Part shown: piece after piece, positions 25,615-34,780 of the stretch
Numbering within the stretch: the stretch's first letter is position 1
How the letters are laid out: each line of letters begins with the position of its first letter
NCBI GenBank assembly: GCA_030749225.1
Contig: JASMKO010000075.1
Coordinates: 1-64,000 of the forward strand
Direction: 5' to 3'
Origin: Verrucomicrobiota bacterium
GTDB taxonomy: Bacteria > Verrucomicrobiota > Verrucomicrobiia > Limisphaerales > UBA1096
Length of the DNA: 64,000 nucleotides
The notes under the pieces: model-generated
The model's database searches: none
Seen by the model: only the letters and a program-made list of their open reading frames with translations
Told to the model about the DNA's origin: nothing
Made by a program: the position numbers and the translations under genes

Positions 25615-25698
25615 CCGCGCCGAGGATGACTCTGGCCAAGCGCGAGCAAAAGCAAAAACAGGCTGGAGCCGTCGGATTGCTTGCCGTAGATTCCGTCC

Positions 25699-26739
25699 AT
25701 GCAGCGTTGGACGTGTCCCTTGCTTCTGGTCGCGGTGATTTTTTTCTCGTGGCCAAACCGCACTCCTGCTCCCATCATCTACCGTCCCGGGGAAGGCTGG
25801 TCGTATGAACGCATCGGCGGCGGTGGCAGTTGGCGCAGAACCAGTGCGAAGGACCAGCTTGCGGTGGCGAAGGAGGCATTTGCGGCGGAAGATTGGAAGA
25901 CCGCCTTCAAGGCGGCCCGGCGCATGGTTGCCGACTGGCCGCTGTCCGACTACGCCCCGGAGGCCCAGTTGCTGTTGGCCCAGACCTGCGAAAAGCGAGG
26001 CGACGACGAAAGGGCGTTTTCCGAGTACCGGAACTTGCTGCGGTTTTACCCGCAACAAGTCAATTTCGAGGAGGTGCAGGCTCGGCAGTTCGACATCGCC
26101 ACGCGGTTTTTGAGCGGCCAGCGTTACAAGCTGTGGGGGCGCATTCCGCTGTACCGATCGATGAGCAAGACGACCGCTATGTTCCAGAACATCGTCAACA
26201 TCGGCCCGTTTAGTGCCGTCGCGCCTAAGGCGCAGATGAACATCGGCCAGGCTTGGGTCAAAAAGGCGCGCGGCTTTCAGATTTCGCAGAACGAGCGGCA
26301 CAAGAATTACCGGTATGCCGTCGAGGCGTTCAGCAAGGTCGCTGACAAGTACCACGATCGCCCTGGGATTGCTGCCGAGGGGTTGTTCGCCGCTGCCGCT
26401 GCCTACGAGCAACAGTCGCTTGATGCGGAGTACGATCAGGGCGTCACACGCAAGGCCATAGATTCCTATTCCGATTTTATCGCGCTTTATCCCAATGAGG
26501 AACAGGTGCCAGCGGCCCGTGAAAGAATCAAGGCCATGAAGGTCGAGCAGGCCCGAGGCAGCCTGAAGATCGCTCGCTATTACGAGAAGAAAGGGAAGTT
26601 GGCCGGCGCGAACGTCTACTACAACGAGGTGAAGGACCTCGCCCCCGACACCGAATACGCCGAGGTGGCACTGCAAAAGATCGCCGAGCTGCAGCCGAAA
26701 CTCGACTCGGCACGGCAGTCCGGCTCACCGCCCGAATGA
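25699..26739 (+). CDS. BamD-like tetratricopeptide protein
   Basis: A 346-residue exported protein: an N-terminal hydrophobic segment (CPLLLVAVIFFSW) followed by TPR-type helical pairs, for example AKEAFAAEDWKTAFKAARRM, EAQLLLAQTCEKRGDDERAF and AIDSYSDFIALYPNEEQVPAA, ending with KIARYYEKKGKLAGANVYYNEV. This layout is that of the BamD/YfiO outer-membrane assembly lipoprotein family, but no lipobox cysteine is visible. It overlaps lptE by four bases, supporting an outer-membrane biogenesis role. Confidence 0.82.
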   Translation: MQRWTCPLLLVAVIFFSWPNRTPAPIIYRPGEGWSYERIGGGGSWRRTSAKDQLAVAKEAFAAEDWKTAFKAARRMVADWPLSDYAPEAQLLLAQTCEKRGDDERAFSEYRNLLRFYPQQVNFEEVQARQFDIATRFLSGQRYKLWGRIPLYRSMSKTTAMFQNIVNIGPFSAVAPKAQMNIGQAWVKKARGFQISQNERHKNYRYAVEAFSKVADKYHDRPGIAAEGLFAAAAAYEQQSLDAEYDQGVTRKAIDSYSDFIALYPNEEQVPAARERIKAMKVEQARGSLKIARYYEKKGKLAGANVYYNEVKDLAPDTEYAEVALQKIAELQPKLDSARQSGSPPE

Positions 26740-27257
26740 TCTGCCCGTCCGTAAGCCGCGCCGTCTTTTCCTTGGCCATCGCAGTGACGGTTGCCGGTTG
26801 CGCCAGCTACCGACTTGGTCAGGTGAACCCCGCGATCTCCGTCGACCAGGCCGTCGAGGTGGGCCTGTTTCAAAACGCCACGCCGCTCCCCGGACTTGCC
26901 GAGTCGGTCAACGCATCCATCCGCCGTGAACTACAGCGGGACGGTACTTTCACGCTGGCCACCGGCAGCGACGGCGACGTGCTTCTCACTGGCAGCATCG
27001 ACACCTACCGGCGGTCCCCGGTGAGTTTCCAGCCGCGGGACATCCTCAGCGTGCGTGACTTCGAGGTCGAAATCGTCACCCGTGTCCGCGCCGCTGAGAA
27101 GGCGACCGGGCAGGTGTTGATCGATCGAGAACTGACCGGCCGCACCACCGTCCGGCTGGGCGGCGACCTAGCCAGTGCCGAACGGCAGGCGTTGCCGCTG
27201 CTCGCCAACGACCTGGCCAAGCAGGCTGTTGCGCTGCTCGCCGAGGGTGGTTGGTGA
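26736..27257 (+). CDS. lptE: LPS-assembly lipoprotein LptE-like
   Basis: A 173-residue lipoprotein with a signal peptide ending in the lipobox VAGC (about residue 22) followed by ASYRLG, which is typical of LptE. Next comes the conserved pattern VGLFQNATPLPGLAESVNASIRREL and a beta-rich domain with GDVLLTGSIDTYRRSPVSF. LptE plugs the LptD pore that inserts LPS into the outer membrane. It follows the BamD-like gene with a 4-bp overlap and precedes tgt. Confidence 0.8.
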   Translation: MICPSVSRAVFSLAIAVTVAGCASYRLGQVNPAISVDQAVEVGLFQNATPLPGLAESVNASIRRELQRDGTFTLATGSDGDVLLTGSIDTYRRSPVSFQPRDILSVRDFEVEIVTRVRAAEKATGQVLIDRELTGRTTVRLGGDLASAERQALPLLANDLAKQAVALLAEGGW

Positions 27258-27273
27258 TCCAACGCTTGGCTAA

Positions 27274-28449
<1,176 letters not shown>

Positions 28450-28485
28450 GTTCTCTTTTAACCACGAGGAGTACGAAGGATCACA

Positions 28486-28521
28486 TTGGAAAAGAACTTC
28501 GTGCTCTTCGGCATTTTCCAA
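28486..28521. repeat. Inverted repeat between convergent genes
   Basis: TTGGAAAA (28486-28493) and TTTTCCAA (28514-28521) form a perfect 8-bp stem in the 80-bp gap between tgt and the convergent secreted-protein gene. It lacks a T-tract. It may act as a weak bidirectional terminator. Confidence 0.35.
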
Positions 28522-28529
28522 AACCAGCT

Positions 28530-29924
28530 TCAGTTCGTTGTTAAAACCGGTGGCTTGGCCAGTTGAGGTTGGAGGATTTTCAGGCTCTCAATGGCTTCGG
28601 CTGCCCGCTCTTGCGTTACTCCGCTCTTGGGTTGTAATTCCACCGCGAGTACCCAGCCTAGGTGCCTTCGGATAGATGCGATTGAGCGGAGCTTTTCAAC
28701 GATGCTCCCCTTAATTGGCAGTGCTTGGCCAAGCGCTTGGTCGATAAATTGAAGGGTGCCGTCTTTTGCGATGGATAGCTTCAATGTTACCCATCCCGGC
28801 TTCGGTCCAAACGGTTTTAGCTTGGCGGCCAGCTGCAACTCCTCCAGCAGTTTTCGCTCGTTGGCATCCAGTTTGGTAAAGTTCATTTGGTCAAGCGCTA
28901 GGCCAAGCGAGGCGATGTGGAGTCGCAGCAGTTTCAGTGGCTTGTTGCGGAGGCCGGTTTTGGCACCCAAGGACGCTGCGTGAAGCAGTTCGATGAGTTG
29001 TGCTTGGCCAAGTCGCCAATCGATGTCGACCATGTTAGAAGGAGAGCGGTGGTCACCGGCTTTGTAATCGACGAAAATGCGATAAACACCAAATGGCTTT
29101 GAGTCTAGTGCGCCTCCACCGATCAAGACGTTTTTTTTGAGTAGGCCATCCGGCTCGATGGTCAGTTCCTCAGGTGCGGACTTAATCTGGGTGGGCGTGA
29201 GAGGAACACGGCGACCGTTGGGGCCCAAAATCCAAATCCCGAACGCGCTTGGCCAAGCGAGCGACATTGGCTGAACGCTTTGATTTTTAAAGGTGAGATC
29301 GAACTGCGCTCCGTCGATCGGTTTCCATTTTTTGCTTTTTATGAAGCCAAGGGCGAGCCCGCTCTTATGGTTGAGTTTTGTCCGTTTGGCCACATAGTCA
29401 AGTGGGGTTAGCAGGGTCGCCTCGACCGGTTTTGAGTTGGCGGAATGGCGCCAAAGCTGCCAGCCAGGCGTGACGTTCGGTTGTTGGTTGTCGAGTAGGC
29501 CGGTGTACCGGGCGGCGAGCAGGTAGTCGCCGGAGCGGTCGATATTGAGCCAGTCGCTGAGGTTCGTCTCGAACACGGTAGGTTGGCCGGGGATCAGTCT
29601 CGCGGCGCGGGCGAATCGGTGCGCGGCCAATTGCGCGGTGGACGTCATAGACTCGGATTGGAGGGTGGTTTGGCCAAGAGACGCGGTAACGCGGCCGTTG
29701 AGTCGGCAGCAGCCTTCCCACATGAAGGCGAGTCGCCGGTCGCCACGGTTGAGGAACTCCCAGTGCAACGGCACTGGATCGCCGAGGACATGAAACGGCG
29801 CGTTGGGAACCGAGAGACTCAACTCCACCTCATGCCCTTGGCCAAGTGGCGAGGCTAAGCCCAGTACCGTCAGGAGAACAGCAAGCCGGTTACTTGGCGA
29901 TTTGTTTGACGACAATGTCGTCAT
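28530..29924 (-). CDS. Unknown secreted protein downstream of an ABC transporter operon
   Basis: The reading frame is open further upstream, but the ATG at 29924 starts a good signal peptide (NRLAVLLTVLGLASPLGQG) and gives 464 residues. I do not recognise the protein. Its N-terminal half is beta-rich (HEVELSLSVPNAPFHVLGDPVPLHWEFLNRG is reminiscent of an Ig-like fold); the C-terminal half is helical. It overlaps the preceding gene by 35 bases. It carries an unusual density of the palindrome or variants (29838, 29247, 29002, 28900, 28723), read as LGQG, AWPS, RLGQAQ, LGLAL and ALGQAL. Function unknown. Confidence 0.75.
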   Translation of the reverse strand: MTTLSSNKSPSNRLAVLLTVLGLASPLGQGHEVELSLSVPNAPFHVLGDPVPLHWEFLNRGDRRLAFMWEGCCRLNGRVTASLGQTTLQSESMTSTAQLAAHRFARAARLIPGQPTVFETNLSDWLNIDRSGDYLLAARYTGLLDNQQPNVTPGWQLWRHSANSKPVEATLLTPLDYVAKRTKLNHKSGLALGFIKSKKWKPIDGAQFDLTFKNQSVQPMSLAWPSAFGIWILGPNGRRVPLTPTQIKSAPEELTIEPDGLLKKNVLIGGGALDSKPFGVYRIFVDYKAGDHRSPSNMVDIDWRLGQAQLIELLHAASLGAKTGLRNKPLKLLRLHIASLGLALDQMNFTKLDANERKLLEELQLAAKLKPFGPKPGWVTLKLSIAKDGTLQFIDQALGQALPIKGSIVEKLRSIASIRRHLGWVLAVELQPKSGVTQERAAEAIESLKILQPQLAKPPVLTTN

Positions 29925-30621
29925 AGCGAATTGGGGTGCCGGAGTAGGGGCTTCCCCAGATGGACGGTTTGCCGTTGCGCGGCTCCTTGGTTTCCTTGTG
30001 AGTGAGGGTGGGCTTGGTCGGTGCCTTTTTGCCGTCCGGCCACACTTTGCCGCTGACTGTCCATTCAGCCTTGTCGGTTTGTTCAACTCGAAGGGTGAAC
30101 CGCAGCCACCCGCCACCTCCCCAGCGGAATGGCACCTTGGCCACGATGACACCGGCCTTGAGCAGCTCGATTGCCCGCTTGGCCGGGGCGACCTGCAGTC
30201 GGTAGCCGTTTACGCCGTTCAGCGCGACACCGAACACCGGAAAGCGACGGCCTTTTTTTGTACCGAACATCCTCGCGCTGATCTCGTTGCCGTGCTGTGC
30301 CGCCGGGCCGAACATGAAGCCGAAGGCATCGAGCGGCGCGCCGGGCAGTTCGAGAAATTTGTTGCCACTGTCCGCCTTTACCGCGAAGTCTCCGTCGAGC
30401 ACCAGGAAATCGTTGGGCACATCGCCAATCGTGGCTTGCTCGAAATTGTTTTGATAAAGCGGCTCCGCCGCCCGCACCGAGAAGGCCAACAAGCCAAGTG
30501 CCATGAACAAACGCGACAGCGTCGTGAATTGAGGCAGTCCCTGCAGCTTTCGGTGGCATCCCACAGCTATGCAGAGCGCCGCACTCAAAGACGCTGTCGC
30601 GTTTGTTGATGGTTTGTTCAT
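29890..30621 (-). CDS. Secreted protein with lectin-like beta-sandwich character
   Basis: The open frame extends to 30807, but that part overlaps the permease gene. The ATG at 30621, four bases after the permease stop, starts a 243-residue protein. A hydrophobic segment near residue 40-55 (FMALGLLAFSVRAAE) looks like a signal peptide with a long basic lead. The mature part (EPLYQNNFEQATIGDVPNDFLVLDGDF, GNKFLELPGAPL, WLRFTLRVEQTDKAEWTVSGKVWPDG, YDDIVV) has the pattern of a concanavalin-like or DUF1080-type beta sandwich often found in planctomycete and verrucomicrobial exoproteins. A sugar-related role is only inferred. Confidence 0.75.
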   Translation of the reverse strand: MNKPSTNATASLSAALCIAVGCHRKLQGLPQFTTLSRLFMALGLLAFSVRAAEPLYQNNFEQATIGDVPNDFLVLDGDFAVKADSGNKFLELPGAPLDAFGFMFGPAAQHGNEISARMFGTKKGRRFPVFGVALNGVNGYRLQVAPAKRAIELLKAGVIVAKVPFRWGGGGWLRFTLRVEQTDKAEWTVSGKVWPDGKKAPTKPTLTHKETKEPRNGKPSIWGSPYSGTPIRYDDIVVKQIAK

Positions 30622-30625
30622 CTTT

Positions 30626-33600
30626 TTAATCCCCACTAAACCCCTCAAGTAGGTTGCTGCGAAGCGAGATATTTGTGGCGATCCATGTCCATGCCCCAGC
30701 GAGAAGCAGCACGCCGCCGAGCGTTGCACCGAGCAGAGCGTACGGCACATCAGCAGTCGGGGAAAGCATGTTTGGCAATACGGCGAGTGCAGCGGCCAAG
30801 GTGCCAATCAGCAATCCGCCGATGAGCAAGTCGAGATACTCGAAGAGCACGAAGCGCTTAATGGCGCTCTTCTCGAAGCCAATCGCTCGGAGTAGGGCGA
30901 GTTCGCTTTTGCGTTCCTGTACGTTTCGCAGCACGACCACGCCCAGCCCGAGGCTACCGATCAATAGGCCCAAGCCACCGAGAACCTGGAAGGTTTGGAG
31001 GTATGTGTTATGCACGGCGTTCAGTTCACCCAGACGCTGCGTGGTTGAGACCCATTCGAATCCGTGATCGGCGAGGGCGACGTTCAACTCGTCGCTGACT
31101 TCCTGCGTGCGTTCGCCTGGATTATCAACGAGGAAAACTCGATAGCCGCTCTCACTGGGGAAGAGCTTGATAAAGTCCGACTCGGGGATGATCAGGTTCC
31201 CCTGCATGATGCTGTCGTCGATCTGCCCGACAAACTGAATCTTGAACGTGTTTCCGTGCTCGTCGGTGTGGTCAATCGTGTCGCCGAGTTTTTTCGGATT
31301 CATTATATCGTTGCCACTCAAGGCATATACCATCACGCTTTCATCGGCGATGGCCGGGACGACATTGGCTGGCAGTTTGAGGGTATCTCGGGCACTCTCC
31401 AGAATGCTCCACGGATTGTCACCCGGTTCCAGTCCGTCCATCGTATCAATGAACGAAAACTTGCCGGCCAACGTCTTCGGGCGCACCCCGAGCAATCGCG
31501 GCTCCTGTGCGAGGTTGAGGTTAAGGCAGTTTGCATGATCGCCGTCGCGCAATCGGAATGGCACGAAGCTGACGTCCTTCATGATCTCCTCTTCAAGGCC
31601 GTAAAAATCCTCTCGGTTTGTGGGGTTATTCATGTCGTGGACGAGGGCGATGCTGGCTTCGCCCATCAACTCGAATCCGCCCGTGCCGGAGGTGGGTTGG
31701 TCGGCATTGGTTTTGGCGTTCTTTTGGAAAACTCCGATGGAGGCGATCATGAAACTGCCGCATGCGAGCATGCCAATGGTGGCCATGCTTCGGCGAGAAC
31801 GCCGGGCGGCGTTGCGTTGGCCAAGCCCGCCAAGGCTGAGCGACTGCGCTTGGGTTAGAACGCTGACATGAGCCAGATGCTTGAGGCGTGCCGAGGCCAA
31901 TGTCATCCCAGACAGCAGAAGCATCGCCCCGGCTCCGAAAAAAGCGGTTGGTGATATTTGTCCGCCGTTGGCCAAGGCGTCCCCGACCCAGCCAAGTGCA
32001 GCCAGTAGTAATGCAACACCAATAATCACCAATCGCTTGGCCGTATTTTTTGTGATGATCTGTTGAGGCGGCTCTCCGGCGAGGAGTTCGCGGGCGGTTT
32101 GTTTTCTTAGTTTGCTCAATGCCCACCAGATGGTGCCGAGTGCGACGAAGAACCCCATCGACATGCCGGTGGCCAGTGCGGTGCCGGAGCTGTGGTACGT
32201 CAGCGTGGCCGAGGCGACGGCGTCCTTCCAGTTGGTCGAGAGTGCGTTGAGCAGCGCCTTGGCAAAAAATGTCCCGGCAAAAGCCCCGACGATACAGCCG
32301 ACGATGGCGATCAGTCCGCCCTCCAGCAGCAACATGCGGCGTACGCGTTTGGCCGGGATGCCAACGGCGAGTAGGGTGCCGGTCTCGCGCGTCCGCTTTT
32401 CCATAGTGAACTGGAATAGCAGGGAAATGAGCATCACGGCAGCGGCGATGAGGAAGAAGCTGAAATACATGAACAGTTCTCCGAAATCCATCGCGTTATT
32501 AACGGAGGCATCGGCCTTCGATCTTGCCGCTTGAAATGTTAGCCCAGTGTCGTTTGGAGCAAGTTTGCTGAGCAGTTGCTTGCCGAGTGCCTCAAGCGCC
32601 TCTGGGCCGTTTTGTGCATAGCGGATGGAGGTGAGGCTGCCGAAGCGGTTGCTCCAGATCTCCTGGCCCGTGTCGAGGCTGATGTAGGCCTTGGGCGTGC
32701 CCTTGTACGTGTCCCAGTAGTCCTCGTCCTTGTCGCGGATGGCGTCGAGGTCCATCGGGAAACCGGTGTCCCAGTCGGCGCAGTTTTCGGAGTCAGTCAT
32801 GCCGGGAAAGTCCGGCATGAGGGTGATGTCCGAGCGCGGATCGTCCATCGCAATGATGCCGCCAACCTTGAATTGGCCGGTGAGTTCCTCAAGTTGGCGC
32901 ATGGTGCCGACGGTGTAGTAGCTCAGTTTGACATCGTCGCCGACTTTGGCCTGCAGATCTTCTGCAGCCCATTGGTTTAACCAGACGGTGCCCGGTTCAA
33001 AATCAGCCAGTGCCGAGGCCATTGAGTAGGGCGTGGAGCGCTCGCCAATCTGGATTTTGTTGACGAAGTAGGTGAGCACCTCTGTGGCGTTTGGATCGAC
33101 CGCGAGCGCGGCCTTGGCCAAGGGTGGGTCGATAAACACGCGGGGTGAACGCAGCTCGATTCCCTTGTCTCCAGGGAGCTGGAGCAATTGCGCCTGGGTG
33201 TCGGCAAGTTGCCAGTGCCTGGCCAAGGCGGCTTGCGCTTGGCCAAGCGGATCTTCGCTTGGTTTAGTCGCATGGCCGACGAGCATGAGGTTGGCCATGC
33301 CGGGCTTTTCGATTGCGTCCTGAAGTTGGCTGAGCGGGACGAATGCGTTGTACGGGGGTATCTGAGATGCCTGTAGACTGAATCGACCGAACTCTGCGTC
33401 GCTGACGATGGCGAGGATTTCCATCTGAGCGAGCGACGCGGTTGAGTCCTCGACCGGTGCCATCGGGGCATCCCGGGAGAGTTGCGAGGGGTTGTGAACG
33501 CGGAGGTTGATAAAGTTGCCGACCTCGACGTTTAACTGCTTGGCCAAGCGTTCGTTGATAACGATGCTGTCCTCGGGAATCTCGGCAAACTCTGGCTGCG

Positions 33601-33961
33601 TGCGTGCCAGTTTCCAAAATGTGGCATCGGCGCCCATGACGATCACGTTGTTGGCACGGCTCTCGCCCGAGGGGCGCTTGGCCACGCCGGGCAGTTGAAG
33701 CAGCGCGGCGGTGTCCACGCCAAGATCGTCTTGAAGTTGGGCGGCCAGCTCCGCACGGAACAGGCGGTCATTGGAGGGCAGGGCGAGCTCGACCTTGCCG
33801 ATGCGGGCTTCTGCCATGTAACGCAGACTGCTGCGAACCGATTCGCCGACGAGCAGCGCGCCGACCAACACCATCGCACCTACCGCCACACCGAGCAGGG
33901 TGCCGATATGGCTCCTAGCGTAGAAGCGGAACGAGTTTATGACCAGTGACCAGCTTGTCAT
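30626..33961 (-). CDS. FtsX-like/MacB-type ABC transporter permease, two-domain
   Basis: A 1111-residue membrane protein with one helix near the N-terminus (IGTLLGVAVGAMVLVGALLVG), a large periplasmic domain, a four-helix block about residues 500-690, a second periplasmic domain and a final three-helix FtsX block (VLGGLGLLIGSLGLGVVVLRNVQERKSELALLRAIGF). The last phrase is the FtsX/LolE hallmark. The duplicated FtsX arrangement is like LolCE- or MacB-type exporters, which extrude or extract lipoproteins and peptides rather than import. Its ATPase lies immediately upstream. Palindrome copies at 33237 and 33538 are read as LGQAQ and ERLAKQL. Confidence 0.88.
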   Translation of the reverse strand: MTSWSLVINSFRFYARSHIGTLLGVAVGAMVLVGALLVGESVRSSLRYMAEARIGKVELALPSNDRLFRAELAAQLQDDLGVDTAALLQLPGVAKRPSGESRANNVIVMGADATFWKLARTQPEFAEIPEDSIVINERLAKQLNVEVGNFINLRVHNPSQLSRDAPMAPVEDSTASLAQMEILAIVSDAEFGRFSLQASQIPPYNAFVPLSQLQDAIEKPGMANLMLVGHATKPSEDPLGQAQAALARHWQLADTQAQLLQLPGDKGIELRSPRVFIDPPLAKAALAVDPNATEVLTYFVNKIQIGERSTPYSMASALADFEPGTVWLNQWAAEDLQAKVGDDVKLSYYTVGTMRQLEELTGQFKVGGIIAMDDPRSDITLMPDFPGMTDSENCADWDTGFPMDLDAIRDKDEDYWDTYKGTPKAYISLDTGQEIWSNRFGSLTSIRYAQNGPEALEALGKQLLSKLAPNDTGLTFQAARSKADASVNNAMDFGELFMYFSFFLIAAAVMLISLLFQFTMEKRTRETGTLLAVGIPAKRVRRMLLLEGGLIAIVGCIVGAFAGTFFAKALLNALSTNWKDAVASATLTYHSSGTALATGMSMGFFVALGTIWWALSKLRKQTARELLAGEPPQQIITKNTAKRLVIIGVALLLAALGWVGDALANGGQISPTAFFGAGAMLLLSGMTLASARLKHLAHVSVLTQAQSLSLGGLGQRNAARRSRRSMATIGMLACGSFMIASIGVFQKNAKTNADQPTSGTGGFELMGEASIALVHDMNNPTNREDFYGLEEEIMKDVSFVPFRLRDGDHANCLNLNLAQEPRLLGVRPKTLAGKFSFIDTMDGLEPGDNPWSILESARDTLKLPANVVPAIADESVMVYALSGNDIMNPKKLGDTIDHTDEHGNTFKIQFVGQIDDSIMQGNLIIPESDFIKLFPSESGYRVFLVDNPGERTQEVSDELNVALADHGFEWVSTTQRLGELNAVHNTYLQTFQVLGGLGLLIGSLGLGVVVLRNVQERKSELALLRAIGFEKSAIKRFVLFEYLDLLIGGLLIGTLAAALAVLPNMLSPTADVPYALLGATLGGVLLLAGAWTWIATNISLRSNLLEGFSGD

Positions 33962-33964
33962 GGG

Positions 33965-34666
33965 TTAGGCGTCGGTGCTGGTGAATGCGCCATCCTGTAG
34001 CTGGTGTGTGGCGCCCATCTGGGAGGCCAGTTCCACCGAGTGGGTGACGACGATAAGCGTCACCCGGTCGTCACGGTTGAGCTCGACGAGCAGGTTCGCC
34101 AGCGACGTTGCGGTGGAGTGGTCGAGCGCCCCGGTCGGCTCATCGGCGAGGATCAGGCTGGGTTGATTAATCAGCGCACGCACCACGGCAGCCCGCTGGC
34201 ATTCGCCGCCGGATAGCTGGGCTGGCCGGTGGGTGAGGCGGTGCCCGAGTCCGACGCGATCGAGCAACCGCTTCGCTCGCTCGACGGCCCCGGTTGTAGC
34301 CTTGCCGGTTTCTGCGAGCGTTGGCACCAGCACATTCTCAAGGACGGAACATTGCGGGAGCAGATGATGTGATTGAAAGATGAAGCCGATCTTTTTGTTC
34401 CGGATGGAGGCCAGTTCCTGCTCCGAGAGATGGGCCAGTTCCTGCCCGTCGAGCTGGATGCTGCCTCTGGTGGGGGAGTCGAGCGAGCCGAGGATGTTCA
34501 GCAGGGTGCTTTTGCCGGAGCCGGACGGGCCGACGATGGCGATGGAGTCTCCGTGCCTGACCGTAAGTGTGATGCCCTTGAGCACCGGAACGGGATCGCG
34601 GTCTGCACTTTCGTACTGTTTCTGAACTGCCTCGAGCCTGAGCACAACGGCGTTGTCTTCTGCCAT
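33965..34666 (-). CDS. LolD/MacB-type ABC transporter ATP-binding protein
   Basis: From the ATG at 34666 (MAEDNAVV) the protein has 233 residues. It has a Walker A (GPSGSGKSTLLNILGSLD), Q-loop (FIFQSHHLLPQ), signature (LSGGECQRAAVVRALI), Walker B (LILADEPTGALD) and H-loop (VVTHS). These features and the pattern ILGSLDSPTRG match the LolD/MacB/FtsE subfamily, which drives FtsX-type permeases; the partner permease starts four bases downstream. The operon appears to begin here, after the terminator of the Gld operon. Confidence 0.93.
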   Translation of the reverse strand: MAEDNAVVLRLEAVQKQYESADRDPVPVLKGITLTVRHGDSIAIVGPSGSGKSTLLNILGSLDSPTRGSIQLDGQELAHLSEQELASIRNKKIGFIFQSHHLLPQCSVLENVLVPTLAETGKATTGAVERAKRLLDRVGLGHRLTHRPAQLSGGECQRAAVVRALINQPSLILADEPTGALDHSTATSLANLLVELNRDDRVTLIVVTHSVELASQMGATHQLQDGAFTSTDA

Positions 34667-34720
34667 GGGCCAAACGCTACGACATAGGCCAAGGTGCGAA
34701 AATAAAATTCCTCCTCGCAC

Positions 34721-34752
34721 AAAAAAACCACCCGGGCGCTTGGCCGGGTGGT
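34721..34752 (-). terminator. Intrinsic terminator of the Gld/DUF4340-FKBP operon
   Basis: On the minus strand ACCACCCGG, an 8-base loop and CCGGGTGGT form a perfect 9-bp stem followed by a run of seven T. It lies 29 bases after the end of the DUF4340-FKBP gene. The loop contains part of the iterated palindrome. Confidence 0.85.
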
Positions 34753-34780
34753 CTGTAAATTCGGGCGCTTGGTGAAGCTC

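Noticed and set aside
25615-26676. Upstream extension of the birA reading frame (to a 670-residue protein)
   Set aside because: It lies wholly opposite the BamD-like gene, has no ligase similarity and reads as the antisense of a well-supported TPR protein. The start at 25614 is used instead.
34727-34752. The stem after the Gld operon as a copy of the iterated palindrome
   Set aside because: Only the loop carries CGCTTGGCC; the stem is an ordinary terminator with a T-tract.
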